A DNA stretch of 64,000 nt from Shewanella livingstonensis (GTDB lineage: Bacteria > Pseudomonadota > Gammaproteobacteria > Enterobacterales > Shewanellaceae), in the NCBI RefSeq assembly GCF_003855395.1, contig NZ_CP034015.1, positions 1,312,001 through 1,376,000 of the forward strand, given 5' to 3'. The notes under the pieces were generated by a model. That model saw only the letters and a program-made list of their open reading frames with translations. It was not told the origin of the DNA and ran no database searches. The position numbers and the translations under genes are program-made. Of the stretch, positions 45,999-55,345 are shown piece after piece; the first letter of the stretch is position 1, and each line of letters begins with the position of its first letter.

Positions 45999-46636
45999 AT
46001 TGTATTTCCTTGTGATGTCCGTTTAGACGTAAATGGTAGCTTTTGGCCTTGCTGTAATAGGGTTATTTGACGTTGCATGATCCAGCGCCATAATTGCCAC
46101 ATTTGTTGATTAGTCGGTTGTTGTTTTAATGCCGCTTGTACTTGTTTTGAGGCGATATCCAACGCTGCTAATGCTTGGCTAATATCACTCTGTATCTGTT
46201 GTGGAGCATCAGTTGATGATAATTGCCAACTCACGATGTATTGGTTTTGATTAAACACATCCAGTTGGGTCTGATGAGTCAACGCGATTTGATCGACTAA
46301 TTCGGCTAATGTTGACTCCGTTTGAGTTGCCTCTGTTTGGGGGGACGATGTTGTTAGGCTTACTACCGTATTTAATGTGGACACTGGTGCAGTTACCGAT
46401 ATTGCGGCTGTTTGCGGCTGTAACGAATTACCATCAGGGCGTTGCCAAAGCAGCATCGCTAGTAAAGACAAAACCGCAACGCTAGCGGCAATAAGCCAAG
46501 GTCGAGTTAGATGTGTTTTTTGCTGAGATTGAGGCGACAACTGAGCTGTAATCTCTGGCCACAAATCAGTTGTCGGTTGCATTTCTAGCGGCAATGACTT
46601 GATTAGACTATCGAGGTCTTGCGGTGACGGGTTCAT
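45995..46636 (-). CDS. Putative anti-sigma factor, single-pass membrane protein
   Basis: A 213-residue protein: a short cytoplasmic N-terminus (about 45 residues, SLPLEMQPTTDLWPEITAQL), one transmembrane helix (WLIAASVAVLSLLAMLLW) and a periplasmic Ser/Thr/Gln-rich domain. There is no obvious zinc-binding HxxxCxxC motif, so it is not a classic ZAS anti-sigma factor. The position directly after an ECF sigma gene with an ATGA overlap makes an anti-sigma role likely. Confidence 0.65.
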   Translation of the reverse strand: MNPSPQDLDSLIKSLPLEMQPTTDLWPEITAQLSPQSQQKTHLTRPWLIAASVAVLSLLAMLLWQRPDGNSLQPQTAAISVTAPVSTLNTVVSLTTSSPQTEATQTESTLAELVDQIALTHQTQLDVFNQNQYIVSWQLSSTDAPQQIQSDISQALAALDIASKQVQAALKQQPTNQQMWQLWRWIMQRQITLLQQGQKLPFTSKRTSQGNTI

Positions 46637-47196
46637 GCAAGCATCTCCTGTAAGAATTGTTTAGCATTATGGTACTGCGCTTTACTGGTGCCTTCGGCAA
46701 TGTTGAGTAGGGCGGAAATTTCTTTATGTTGATAACCTTCAATCGCACACAGTACAAATACGATACGAGTTCGTTGAGGTAACTTGGCAATACATTTATC
46801 CAATTGGTGATACTCATCAAAGGCAACTGTAGGTATGTCCAGCGGCTCAAGTTGCTCTGTCGGTATAAAGCGTCGCCACCACGATTGCTGTACCTTTAGC
46901 TCGTTAATCGCTTGGCGAACGCATAAGCGATGTAGCCAAGTGGTGAATTGGCTGTCGCCTCTAAATTGATCCAATTTATGCCATAAGCGGATAAAACAAA
47001 TTTGGGTCATATCATCTGCTAAGCTTGTTTGGCCGCTGAGTCGAAAACAGATGGCATAAACACGTTGATGGTGTCGCAGATACAGTTGTTCGAATGCTTG
47101 CTTACAACCTGAAGCTGCGATGGCGGCCAATTGATTGTCATCAAGTGCTTCTAAGTGGCTCAAGGGCTTTGAAATTAGCTGATTGATAACATGCAT
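46633..47196 (-). CDS. ECF-type RNA polymerase sigma factor
   Basis: A 187-residue sigma-70 family protein with regions 2 and 4 only. Region 2 has FEQLYLRHHQRVYAICFRLSG and DDMTQICFIRLWHKLDQF; region 4 has LPQRTRIVFVLCAIEGYQHKEIS then LLNIAEGTSKAQYHNAKQFL. It is the first gene of a three-gene operon with overlapping starts and stops, the usual layout for an envelope-stress ECF system. It probably activates its own operon. Confidence 0.93.
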   Translation of the reverse strand: MHVINQLISKPLSHLEALDDNQLAAIAASGCKQAFEQLYLRHHQRVYAICFRLSGQTSLADDMTQICFIRLWHKLDQFRGDSQFTTWLHRLCVRQAINELKVQQSWWRRFIPTEQLEPLDIPTVAFDEYHQLDKCIAKLPQRTRIVFVLCAIEGYQHKEISALLNIAEGTSKAQYHNAKQFLQEMLA

Positions 47197-47472
47197 CCTT
47201 AATGTCGCAATATGTCCATTATAATTGTGTAGTTATTTGACAGATACAAGTCGTTAAAAGGTTTATATCGGGGGGAAATAAATAAGCGTTACTCACTTTA
47301 TGGTCTAGTTTTTTTTATGTGGGCCGATAGTTAAATAGAATACATTTGTTGCATAAGTGTTAAATTGATCGGTATTGATAATTAACCATGTCAGTTACAA
47401 CGATAATGATAAAGGCAGTACAACATAATAATAACGACAAGATTCTAATCTTACTCCTAGGTGGTAAAAAAT

Positions 47473-49335
47473 ATGCTTATTCGTTCAAAACTGATTTTAA
47501 GTTCTATTGTTTCCGTTTTGTCAGTACTTGCGATGTTTGGGTTACAAAATTATTCCGAATCAGTGTTGTCGGAATTATCTACCGCATCAAATAGCATTGT
47601 TGAAATTGAAAAAAAAGTGCTGGAATTACGTACTGAAGAAAAGGATTTTCTCCATCGATCAGACACCGTCTACATCGACAAGTTTACACGCAGTATGAAT
47701 GATATTTTGGTCTTTATGGCTGAAGTACGTGTCGCCCTTGAGCATCAGGATATGAATGTTGATGCTTTAGATCATTTTAAAAACAATCTCAACGATTATA
47801 AAACGATTTTCAATGAAGTTATTGCGCTAAAAGTGGAAATAGGTTTAAGCCACGATTCCGGTTTATATGGCGACTTGCGTTCGGCGGTTAAAAAAGTCGA
47901 AACCTTACTGAGTAACAGCTCGGAGGATGCTTTGCTGGTGGGTATGTTACAACTACGTCGCAGTGAAAAAGACTTTATGCTTCGTCGGGATATTAAGTAT
48001 GTACAAGCTTTTGATGACGGAGTTGTCCGCTTTTTAACTCAAGTTCAACAGTCTAATTTAAGTTTCACTCATAAAGAGCAATTGACTGCAGACATCAAAG
48101 ATTATCAGATTAATTTTAACAATTTGGTCGACAAAGAAGTGTTGTTTGGGTTGTCTGAGCAAGACGGTAAAATGGCTGAACTACGAGATAAAATCCATCA
48201 AACAGATAATGATACCGTGGTACTTCGTGATCAAACGTTAGCCGAAATTGCCAGTGGTAAAAGTCAAGCATTTATTGTTGGTCTAAGTATTTTCTTGCTT
48301 ATCGCTGCAGCGTTATGTATTTCAACGTTATTGATTATTCGAAGTATCATCAATCCAGTTAGGAATATTACTTCTGTAATCTCATCGATTGAGGTCAGCA
48401 AAGATTTATCGATGCGTTGTGATGAGTCGGGTAACGATGAACTATCGCTTATTGCCCATCACTTCAATAGAATGTTGATGACATTCCAAGAGTTAATTCA
48501 GCAAGTTAATGAATCTGTAACAGCCATGAATGAGTCTTGCCATGAACTGTCTCGCAATGCTGTTTCGGCTTCAGAAGGGGTATTACGGCAATTAAATGAA
48601 ACTGACATGGTGGCTACAGCAGTGACCGAAATGGGAGCAACCATTGACGAAATTGCTAAAAATACTGAGTTAGCTGCCAGCAAAGCCAGTCAAACCCACG
48701 ATAATGCTCAATCTGGGCAGCAAGGTGTAGAGCAAACCATTGAAAAAATTACTCTACTGGCAACACAGTTAACGGCTTCTGCAACGGTAGTGGCTGAATT
48801 AGAGCGAGACAGTGTCACCATTGGCAGTGTGCTTGATGTTATCCGTGGCATTGCTGATCAAACTAATTTATTGGCGTTAAACGCGGCAATTGAAGCGGCT
48901 AGGGCGGGAGAGCAAGGTCGTGGTTTTGCTGTGGTTGCTGACGAAGTACGCTCGCTTGCTGTACGGACGCAAAAATCAACTCAAGAGATCACGAGTATTA
49001 TATCGACTTTACAAATGCGTACTCGCTCTATCGTGGACCTCATGCAAGAAAGCCAGCAACAAGGACGCGAAAGTGTTGAACAAGCATCAATTGCTGGCGA
49101 GGTGTTACGTCAAATTACCAGCGATGTAACTAATATTATGGACATGAGTACTCAAATTGCTGCAGCGATTGAAGAGCAAAGTATGGTTGCTGCAGAAGTA
49201 AATAAAAATGTGGTAGTGATCCGCGATATTGCCGATGAGTCTTCACATGCTGCAGAAAAGAATGCTGCTGCATCAGAAGACGTAAGAGTACGCGCCAAAG
49301 CACTAAATGAAGCAGTGAGCCAATTTAGCGTGTAA
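47473..49335 (+). CDS. Methyl-accepting chemotaxis protein with HBM-type sensor
   Basis: A 620-residue chemoreceptor. TM1 is near the N-terminus; the periplasmic part has the paired helical bimodular (HBM) motifs [15 protein letters not shown] and [15 protein letters not shown], a fold that binds organic acids. TM2 is [20 protein letters not shown] near 270, followed by a HAMP domain and the signalling hairpin with the highly conserved tip [20 protein letters not shown], then [20 protein letters not shown]. The ATG at 47473 follows AGGTGG by eight bases; an in-frame GTG at 47461 overlaps that site. Confidence 0.93.
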   Translation: MLIRSKLILSSIVSVLSVLAMFGLQNYSESVLSELSTASNSIVEIEKKVLELRTEEKDFLHRSDTVYIDKFTRSMNDILVFMAEVRVALEHQDMNVDALDHFKNNLNDYKTIFNEVIALKVEIGLSHDSGLYGDLRSAVKKVETLLSNSSEDALLVGMLQLRRSEKDFMLRRDIKYVQAFDDGVVRFLTQVQQSNLSFTHKEQLTADIKDYQINFNNLVDKEVLFGLSEQDGKMAELRDKIHQTDNDTVVLRDQTLAEIASGKSQAFIVGLSIFLLIAAALCISTLLIIRSIINPVRNITSVISSIEVSKDLSMRCDESGNDELSLIAHHFNRMLMTFQELIQQVNESVTAMNESCHELSRNAVSASEGVLRQLNETDMVATAVTEMGATIDEIAKNTELAASKASQTHDNAQSGQQGVEQTIEKITLLATQLTASATVVAELERDSVTIGSVLDVIRGIADQTNLLALNAAIEAARAGEQGRGFAVVADEVRSLAVRTQKSTQEITSIISTLQMRTRSIVDLMQESQQQGRESVEQASIAGEVLRQITSDVTNIMDMSTQIAAAIEEQSMVAAEVNKNVVVIRDIADESSHAAEKNAAASEDVRVRAKALNEAVSQFSV

Positions 49336-49376
49336 ATTCTGTTCATGCAGTAATAAAAAGATAATAAAAAGATAAT

Positions 49377-49415
49377 AAAATGGCCTAGCATTAACTGCAA
49401 GGCCATTTTTGGCGG
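49377..49415 (+). terminator. Rho-independent terminator of the chemoreceptor gene
   Basis: A perfect 10-bp stem (AAAATGGCCT and its complement) with a 13-base loop, preceded by an A-rich tract and followed by T residues. Confidence 0.85.
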
Positions 49416-49541
49416 TACGTATTTAGCTGCATGCATTTAGCGGTAAATATTTGCTATCAATAGTAACGATGCGTCGTTATACATGTCGGCTATACGCTTT
49501 ATTCAGTCTAATGAGTTAAACCAAGTCCGTGGTTTAGCTCA

Positions 49542-50201
49542 TTATAGTGTAATGGTGTTAACGCCATCAGGGGTGCCTACGAGTAGGACATCGGCGCCGC
49601 GGTTAGCAAATAAACCATTGGTAACGACACCGACAATGGCGTTGATTTTAGTTTCCATCACTTTAGGGTCTAGAATTTTCATATTGTAGACATCTAAAAT
49701 TACGTTGCCGTTGTCAGTTACTACACCTTGACGGTAAACCGGATCGCCACCTAATTTTACCAACTCACGTGCCACATAAGATCGTGCCATCGGGATCACT
49801 TCAACAGGCAATGGAAACTCACCTAAAATTGGCACTTGTTTGGTATTATCTACAATACAAATAAACCGTTTAGCGACCGCCGCGACAATTTTTTCGCGAG
49901 TTAATGCAGCTCCGCCGCCTTTAATCATGTCCATGCGATCGTTAATCTCATCCGCACCATCAACATACACATCTATCAAATCAACACTGTTTAAATCAAA
50001 TACTTCAATGCCAAGTTCAATGAGTTTTTTAGTTGATGCTTCTGAGCTTGATACCGCACCTTCAATATCATCTTTCATGGTGGCAAGTGCATCAATAAAG
50101 TGATTAACGGTAGAGCCTGTGCCCACGCCGACGATAGTATCTTTTTTGACATACTGCAGTGCTGCCCAACCTGCTGCTTTTTTCATTTCATCTTGTGTCA
50201 T
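49542..50201 (-). CDS. rpiA: Ribose-5-phosphate isomerase A
   Basis: Interconverts ribose 5-phosphate and ribulose 5-phosphate in the pentose phosphate pathway. The 219-residue product matches E. coli RpiA in length. Diagnostic stretches are [16 protein letters not shown] near residue 23, SSSEAST, the active-site [29 protein letters not shown] (Asp and Glu near 81-103) and the C-terminal [15 protein letters not shown]. It is encoded alone, next to an mscS-like gene on the same strand. Confidence 0.96.
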   Translation of the reverse strand: MTQDEMKKAAGWAALQYVKKDTIVGVGTGSTVNHFIDALATMKDDIEGAVSSSEASTKKLIELGIEVFDLNSVDLIDVYVDGADEINDRMDMIKGGGAALTREKIVAAVAKRFICIVDNTKQVPILGEFPLPVEVIPMARSYVARELVKLGGDPVYRQGVVTDNGNVILDVYNMKILDPKVMETKINAIVGVVTNGLFANRGADVLLVGTPDGVNTITL

Positions 50202-50265
50202 AATAGTATTCCCAATGCTAAAAAATCTGTTATTTCTACTCTAATTGGCGCGATTATAGCGCAAA

Positions 50266-51078
50266 TTAGTGTGTCGGCGTTTGCTGTCCATCATAAAAAC
50301 GTGCATTTTTAAACGCACTCAATACTCTGATATTAATATCGCTCATGAACTTTTTCTCTAGACGTACATCCATTACGTAGGCCTTAACGGTAATGGTTTG
50401 TAAAAACTCACCTAAGTCATATTCGTTACCTAAATTGACAATAATGGGTTTATTTAAAAAAGTATAAGGTGAGCACTGTGTGGCTTCGCGAGCAAGGGCT
50501 ATGGCTTTTTTGTGGTCGACATGCATAGGCAACGTAAACTTTACCACTACCATTTCATCTAAAGCGCCGCTATTTGCATTGGATATTGCCGTTTTTAACG
50601 CCTCAGCATTAGGTACCATCACGGTATTGTCATCAAAAGTGCGCAACCAGGTAACGCTCCATTCCAGCTTAATGACTTCACCATAATGGCCAGACAATGT
50701 GACCATGTCGCCTACGCGATATGGCGGGTTAATCATAATAATAAACCCTGCAATCATATTCTTAGCCGGTTCTTGTGTCGCTAAACCCACCACAATACTG
50801 ATAGACCCGACCACGGCTAGAATGAGATTTTCGTGCGGGTCGATAATGCCAACAATCGAGTAAATAATGACAGACAGCCACACGAATAAGCGGACAAAAG
50901 GGTATGACCGATTCCAGATCAAGCGGAATTTAGGCAGTGCTTTATTTAACTGCTTTAATAAAAACTCGATAGAGATTAGCAATAGCCACGCAATTAAACA
51001 CAATAGTAAAATACTGACGATGCGATCAAACGAGATGATGTCTAAAAATGCTTGTAATGCTTTACGTGAATCGTCCAT
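50266..51078 (-). CDS. Small-conductance mechanosensitive channel family protein (MscS)
   Basis: A 270-residue inner-membrane protein with about four transmembrane helices; the pore-lining third segment region is followed by the MscS core GFIIMINPPYRVGDMVTLSGHYGEVIKLEWSVTWLRT, a characteristic beta domain. The ion-path residues NAEALKTAISNANSGAL follow, and a C-terminal alpha/beta domain ends the protein. MscS channels open under membrane tension. It is encoded 11 bases downstream of an ATPase-like gene and is probably translated from the same message. Confidence 0.9.
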   Translation of the reverse strand: MDDSRKALQAFLDIISFDRIVSILLLCLIAWLLLISIEFLLKQLNKALPKFRLIWNRSYPFVRLFVWLSVIIYSIVGIIDPHENLILAVVGSISIVVGLATQEPAKNMIAGFIIMINPPYRVGDMVTLSGHYGEVIKLEWSVTWLRTFDDNTVMVPNAEALKTAISNANSGALDEMVVVKFTLPMHVDHKKAIALAREATQCSPYTFLNKPIIVNLGNEYDLGEFLQTITVKAYVMDVRLEKKFMSDINIRVLSAFKNARFYDGQQTPTH

Positions 51079-51089
51079 GTTGGCCTCGT

Positions 51090-52493
51090 TTAATTAAACA
51101 GCTTATTGTTATTGACCAAGTGACTGGCGATAATTTTGGATAATGCAGGAGTAATAAAATAAAAGTGTTGTGCAAAATCTCGCTGCGAATATTGTGCAAT
51201 GATCAACCCTTGGCGTGCTAAATAAGCCAGTTGTAAGCTGCTTTGCTCAATTGTTTGAGCAAAAATGTGTGCATGTTGTGCTATGCGTAATCCACCATGA
51301 ATATAAATTTCAGCTAATGAAAACAAGTCGTTGTCTTGACACAATGGCAAAACGGATGCGTTAACTTTACAAATATCAGTACATTGTTTTGAGTTGTCAC
51401 CAATGTCTTTACTTGAATTATTCTTAGAGCTATTGTCAGATTTGTTATTCGAGCTGCTTTGAGCAATATCCGTTTGATGTGTTAACGAATACTGTAATAA
51501 TAATATAGCGAGTTTAGGATGACCTTGGCTAATCATATGCAGCTGCTTTAATTGGTCATCGTATGGGTTCACATCATCATCTTTTTCACTTTCAGTGTGC
51601 GTTGCCTCAGATAAATTTTGCGTTCGATTACGTTCAGCTTCGTCCGTTTTCAAGATTAAATAATCATCACTTATTAAGCCTAAATCGACCAACTGTTTGG
51701 TTTGTATGCTGGCAAGTTCTTTTGCATTGAAATAGTCGAATGTAATAATGTGCTTAATAAAGTGGGTAATTTGATATTGCGTGCTTAATCGTTGCCAAGC
51801 GAACTTTTCACAGCCCAGAATCCAGCAGTGGTGCTTACGGGTTTCCATCACAATGGTGGCAAAGGTCACTAACGCTTGCGCATTTCCCATCATTCTTAAC
51901 ATCAATTTGTGCAAATCATCGATAACAATTAATTGTGCTGGCAGTTTGTTTATCGCAATGATGATGTCCGTAATCGTTGTATCGGTCATTGTCGCTGGTG
52001 GTTGCATGTCAAAGCAGTAGCACACATTTGCTATCGCATCACTAGCACTAAGCGGGGCATTGTAAAAGCTCATTATTAGCCCTTTTTCGGGTAACGGCTT
52101 GACTTTAGATGTTGAGGCGTCTTGCTGTTGTGTGTTGATGTTTGCTAATAACGAGGGAATTTGGCCTAAAAAGGCTGACAGCCCTGCGCCAGCGGGTGCC
52201 ACAATAGCGCTTATTTCACCATGATGGTTACGCCATAAATTAATCACGTCGGTGATTTGTTTTATTTGTGATTGGCGAGCAATAAAATCTTCTGCAGTGT
52301 AGATGAACTGCGATGACATGGTTTCATTAACGGGTTCTTCGCCTGTTCGCGGTTGATATTGGTTTGCGATGGTTTTGAGTGAGATAAGCCCTTTCTGTGC
52401 GTCATCAGACTCAGTTTTAAGGGTCGCCTTAGGTGCGAAAAAGGTATTAACCCATTGACTCAATCGACTAAATAAACGCAAGTTAATATCCAT
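51090..52493 (-). CDS. Unknown ATPase-like protein with degenerate P-loop
   Basis: A 467-residue cytoplasmic protein. The AAA/STAND-like layout is visible: SQIKQITDVINLWRN, a P-loop-like APAGAGLS (residues 99-106) in which the essential Lys is Leu105, a Walker B-like LIVIDDLHKL (188-197), and ILGCEKFAWQRL as a sensor-like strand. Residues about 345-370 form a Ser/Asn/Lys low-complexity insert. The lysine loss predicts weak or no ATP hydrolysis, though nucleotide binding is possible. It leads a two-gene unit with the MscS-like channel, so a regulatory role on that channel is conceivable. No family was recognised with confidence. Confidence 0.6.
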   Translation of the reverse strand: MDINLRLFSRLSQWVNTFFAPKATLKTESDDAQKGLISLKTIANQYQPRTGEEPVNETMSSQFIYTAEDFIARQSQIKQITDVINLWRNHHGEISAIVAPAGAGLSAFLGQIPSLLANINTQQQDASTSKVKPLPEKGLIMSFYNAPLSASDAIANVCYCFDMQPPATMTDTTITDIIIAINKLPAQLIVIDDLHKLMLRMMGNAQALVTFATIVMETRKHHCWILGCEKFAWQRLSTQYQITHFIKHIITFDYFNAKELASIQTKQLVDLGLISDDYLILKTDEAERNRTQNLSEATHTESEKDDDVNPYDDQLKQLHMISQGHPKLAILLLQYSLTHQTDIAQSSSNNKSDNSSKNNSSKDIGDNSKQCTDICKVNASVLPLCQDNDLFSLAEIYIHGGLRIAQHAHIFAQTIEQSSLQLAYLARQGLIIAQYSQRDFAQHFYFITPALSKIIASHLVNNNKLFN

Positions 52494-52590
52494 TTACACT
52501 CTCTTTTTTAACGCATTATTTAATCTTAACATGAAGTAAACAAAAAGCGGTATTGGTGCCAGACGCATACATTAACGAATACGATGGATA

Positions 52591-52701
52591 ATGATGAATT
52601 CAATGCAAGGCGATGATAGTGGTAATCAAAACGAACAAATATTAGCCGTTACTAATGTTTTTGGTTTGATCTATGATAATGATCCACTAAAAACTAACTA
52701 A
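52591..52701 (+). CDS. Possible small open frame, uncertain
   Basis: A 36-residue frame beginning MMNSMQGDDSGNQNEQI and ending DNDPLKTN. There is no strong ribosome-binding site and no recognised family, so it may be chance. It lies in the 280-base interval before pbpG, which otherwise holds nothing I recognise. Confidence 0.2.
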   Translation: MMNSMQGDDSGNQNEQILAVTNVFGLIYDNDPLKTN

Positions 52702-52783
52702 AAGTGATTATTTATCTATTGTCCGCCTAATCCTTTATCGTATACTCAGTCAAATTATTAGGTTTATTTTTCAAGTGATACTA

Positions 52784-53692
52784 ATGAAATTTCGTTTCTT
52801 GTTTGCCTGTGCCTTATTATGTTCAACTTCGTTGAGCAGCCCAATGTCTTTTGCGGCACAAGCCGTGCAAAACAAACCTCAGCAAGAGTTAGCCTCCGGT
52901 AGTGCTATGTTGGTCGACTTAACCACCAATGAAGTTTTATATTCAAGTAATCCAAATCAACCTGTGCCTATAGCGTCAGTGACCAAGTTAATGGCGGCCA
53001 TGGTGACATTGGATGCCAAGCTTGCATTAGATGAAAAAATCTCCGTAAAAATTACTGACTCACCTGTGATGCGCAATATTTATTCACGTGTGCGTTTAGG
53101 CAGCGTGGTGACTCGTGAAACCATGTTGTTATTAACATTAATGTCGTCAGAAAATCGTGCAGCGACCTCACTTGCACATAATTATCCAGGTGGGTTTAAG
53201 GCTTTTGTGCGTGCAATGAACGACAAAGCGACCGCTCTGGGCATGAGCCAAACTCGTTATGTTGAACCAACAGGCTTGTCTCCTGACAATGTATCTAGCG
53301 CTAACGATCTCATATTATTGCTTAAAGCCAGCCAAACATATCCGTTATTAGGCAAGCTGAGCTCGACTACTAAAAAGCACGTTAACTTTGAATCACCACG
53401 TTATGCCTTAGATTTTCAAAACACTAATAAACTGGTATTTAAAAACAATTGGAATATTGCATTAACCAAAACGGGCTTTACCAATAAAGCGGGCCATTGT
53501 TTAGTGATGTTAACTGAAATGAACAAGCGTAAAGTGGCATTTGTGGTACTGGACTCATTTGGTAAATACACCCACATGGCTGATGCCAACCGATTAAAGA
53601 ACTGGCTAGAGACTGGGCGTACAACACCAATCCCTGCATCGGCTAAAGCCTATAAAAAACAACGCCAAGCGATGCTGAATAACAGTATTTAA
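52784..53692 (+). CDS. pbpG: D-alanyl-D-alanine endopeptidase PbpG (PBP7)
   Basis: A periplasmic penicillin-binding protein that cleaves peptidoglycan cross-links. From the ATG at 52784 the product is 302 residues (E. coli PBP7 about 310). A signal peptide (FLFACALLCSTSLSSPMSFA) is followed by the active-site triad motifs: SVTK (SxxK) near residue 70, SEN (SxN) near 124 and KTG near 230. An in-frame GTG three codons earlier is possible. Followed by a terminator. Confidence 0.93.
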   Translation: MKFRFLFACALLCSTSLSSPMSFAAQAVQNKPQQELASGSAMLVDLTTNEVLYSSNPNQPVPIASVTKLMAAMVTLDAKLALDEKISVKITDSPVMRNIYSRVRLGSVVTRETMLLLTLMSSENRAATSLAHNYPGGFKAFVRAMNDKATALGMSQTRYVEPTGLSPDNVSSANDLILLLKASQTYPLLGKLSSTTKKHVNFESPRYALDFQNTNKLVFKNNWNIALTKTGFTNKAGHCLVMLTEMNKRKVAFVVLDSFGKYTHMADANRLKNWLETGRTTPIPASAKAYKKQRQAMLNNSI

Positions 53693-53714
53693 CTGCTGAA
53701 TGACCACAATTAAC

Positions 53715-53746
53715 GCCCATTCACTTTTATTGAATGGGCTTTTTTT
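53715..53746 (+). terminator. Rho-independent terminator of pbpG
   Basis: A 9-bp stem (GCCCATTCA and its complement), a 7-base loop and seven T residues, 22 bases after the stop. Confidence 0.92.
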
Positions 53747-53863
53747 GTCAATTTACTTTTGATGTTGGCTTATTCACATCCATAGGTACCATAAAGTACC
53801 TGCTGTTTTATCGATTGTTAAAGCCTTACAATAGTGGCAATTAAACGGTTGTAAGGTAGCAAT

Positions 53864-54508
53864 ATGTTAAACATGGATCTTAACCAACGAGTGGTGATAA
53901 ACACTGCCGACATTGAATGGCAAAATAGCCCCGCTGCTGGGGTCGTGCGTAAACGTCTAGCGCGTGAAGAAGCTGAACGTGGCCATGCGACCAGTGTTGT
54001 TAAGTATGAAGCAGGCGCTAAGTTTAATGCACATCCTCACCCATTAGGTGAAGAAATTTTAGTGCTCGACGGGGTGTTTTCTGATGAAACCGGTGACTAT
54101 CCTGCAGGGACCTATTTGCGTAATCCTGAAGGTTTTGTCCATGCGCCGTTTAGCGTAGAAGGTTGTACGTTGTTGGTAAAGCTGCACCAATTTCAACCTA
54201 CAGACTCACAACAAGTGGCCATTAATACCAATGAAACACAATGGTTGCCGGGTCATGGTCGGTTGCAAGTTATGCCGTTACATCAACATGGTACCGAGTC
54301 GACTGCATTAGTGAAGTGGCCTGCGGGGACACATTTTCAACCACATCGACATTTTGGCGGCGAAGAAATCTATGTCATTAGCGGAGAGTTTATCGATGAA
54401 CTTGGTCGCTATCCTGCAGGAACTTGGATCCGCAGCCCGCATTTAAGTCAGCACAACCCGTATGTAGAACAAGACACGGTTATTTTAGTTAAAGTCGGTC
54501 ATCTGTAA
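53864..54508 (+). CDS. Double-cupin protein, ChrR-like
   Basis: A 214-residue protein with two tandem cupin domains. The first has FNAHPHPLGEEILVLDGVFSDE and the second HFQPHRHFGGEEIYVISGEFIDE; each shows the HxH...E metal-binding pattern and the GxYPAGT/GRYPAGT second motif. This is the cupin half of ChrR-type anti-sigma proteins, but no anti-sigma N-terminal domain is present. Metal-dependent binding or catalysis is likely; the substrate is unknown. AAGG precedes the ATG by seven bases. Confidence 0.85.
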   Translation: MLNMDLNQRVVINTADIEWQNSPAAGVVRKRLAREEAERGHATSVVKYEAGAKFNAHPHPLGEEILVLDGVFSDETGDYPAGTYLRNPEGFVHAPFSVEGCTLLVKLHQFQPTDSQQVAINTNETQWLPGHGRLQVMPLHQHGTESTALVKWPAGTHFQPHRHFGGEEIYVISGEFIDELGRYPAGTWIRSPHLSQHNPYVEQDTVILVKVGHL

Positions 54509-54597
54509 GCCGACTATAATGCGCTAAAAATATTGTGTTTAGTCAATAAGTTTATTATAAAGGCTTAATTAATTTAAGGTTTTATAAAGGAATGACG

Positions 54598-55227
54598 ATG
54601 CACGTACCTGACAAGTGGGATATGAGCGCACAACTGTTTATTCATCAGTTTATTCATCAGTTTATTCAGCAGTATGGTTTTGCCGCGGTGATTACTGATG
54701 ATTTAGATTGCTCCCACTTACCACTATTGCTTGCGCCTTTAGAGGGCCAGCATGGCACCTTGTATGGTCATTTTGCTAGAACTAATCCGCACTGGAAACA
54801 GGCTGAAGGCGCGACAGTGTTATGCATTTTTAATGGGCCACATGCGTATATTTCACCCACTTGGTACGACTCGCAACCTGCGGTACCAACTTGGAATTAC
54901 AGTGTTGTGCATGCCAAAGGACGTCTTGAATTACTCGATGATGCAACCACAGTGCAAGTGCTGGAATCTACCATTGAACAATATGAACCTTCATTATTAG
55001 ACAATGGTGGTTTTATACCACAGGGCTACCAGGATAAATTAGCCAAGGGCATTGTTGGCTTTAAGATTGTCATTGATGAATTACAAGGTAAACAAAAACT
55101 TGGGCAACATCGTCATCAACGCGATCAGCAAGGTGTTGCTCAAGGACTATCACAGTCAACTCGAACCGATGAAAAACAGCTATTAGACTATATGGTGCGT
55201 CACAACATCGGATTAGGTAATCAATAG
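54598..55227 (+). CDS. PaiB-like FMN-binding protein
   Basis: A 209-residue split-barrel flavoprotein of the PaiB family (FMN-binding negative transcriptional regulator). Key stretches are YGFAAVITDDLDCSHLPLLL, GTLYGHFARTNPHWKQ, VLCIFNGPHAYISPTWY and VPTWNYSVVHAKGRLE, then KGIVGFKIVIDELQGKQKL-type helix near 165. The N-terminal FIHQFIHQFIQQ comes from a 12-base near-repeat. AAAGGA lies six bases before the chosen ATG; an ATG two codons earlier is less likely. DNA-binding by this family is not certain. Confidence 0.87.
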   Translation: MHVPDKWDMSAQLFIHQFIHQFIQQYGFAAVITDDLDCSHLPLLLAPLEGQHGTLYGHFARTNPHWKQAEGATVLCIFNGPHAYISPTWYDSQPAVPTWNYSVVHAKGRLELLDDATTVQVLESTIEQYEPSLLDNGGFIPQGYQDKLAKGIVGFKIVIDELQGKQKLGQHRHQRDQQGVAQGLSQSTRTDEKQLLDYMVRHNIGLGNQ

Positions 55228-55345
55228 TGGTTCAATAGCACCATCACCGATACGATGAACTCTATTTATTGGTCATTAAATTAATGGGCAATATTTTTTT
55301 AACCATCACATCAGGTTATTTCTCTTCACTCTTTAAGGATGAACA

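Noticed and set aside
47388..47594. A 68-residue frame overlapping the chemoreceptor start
   Set aside because: It overlaps the strongly supported receptor in another frame and has no family features.
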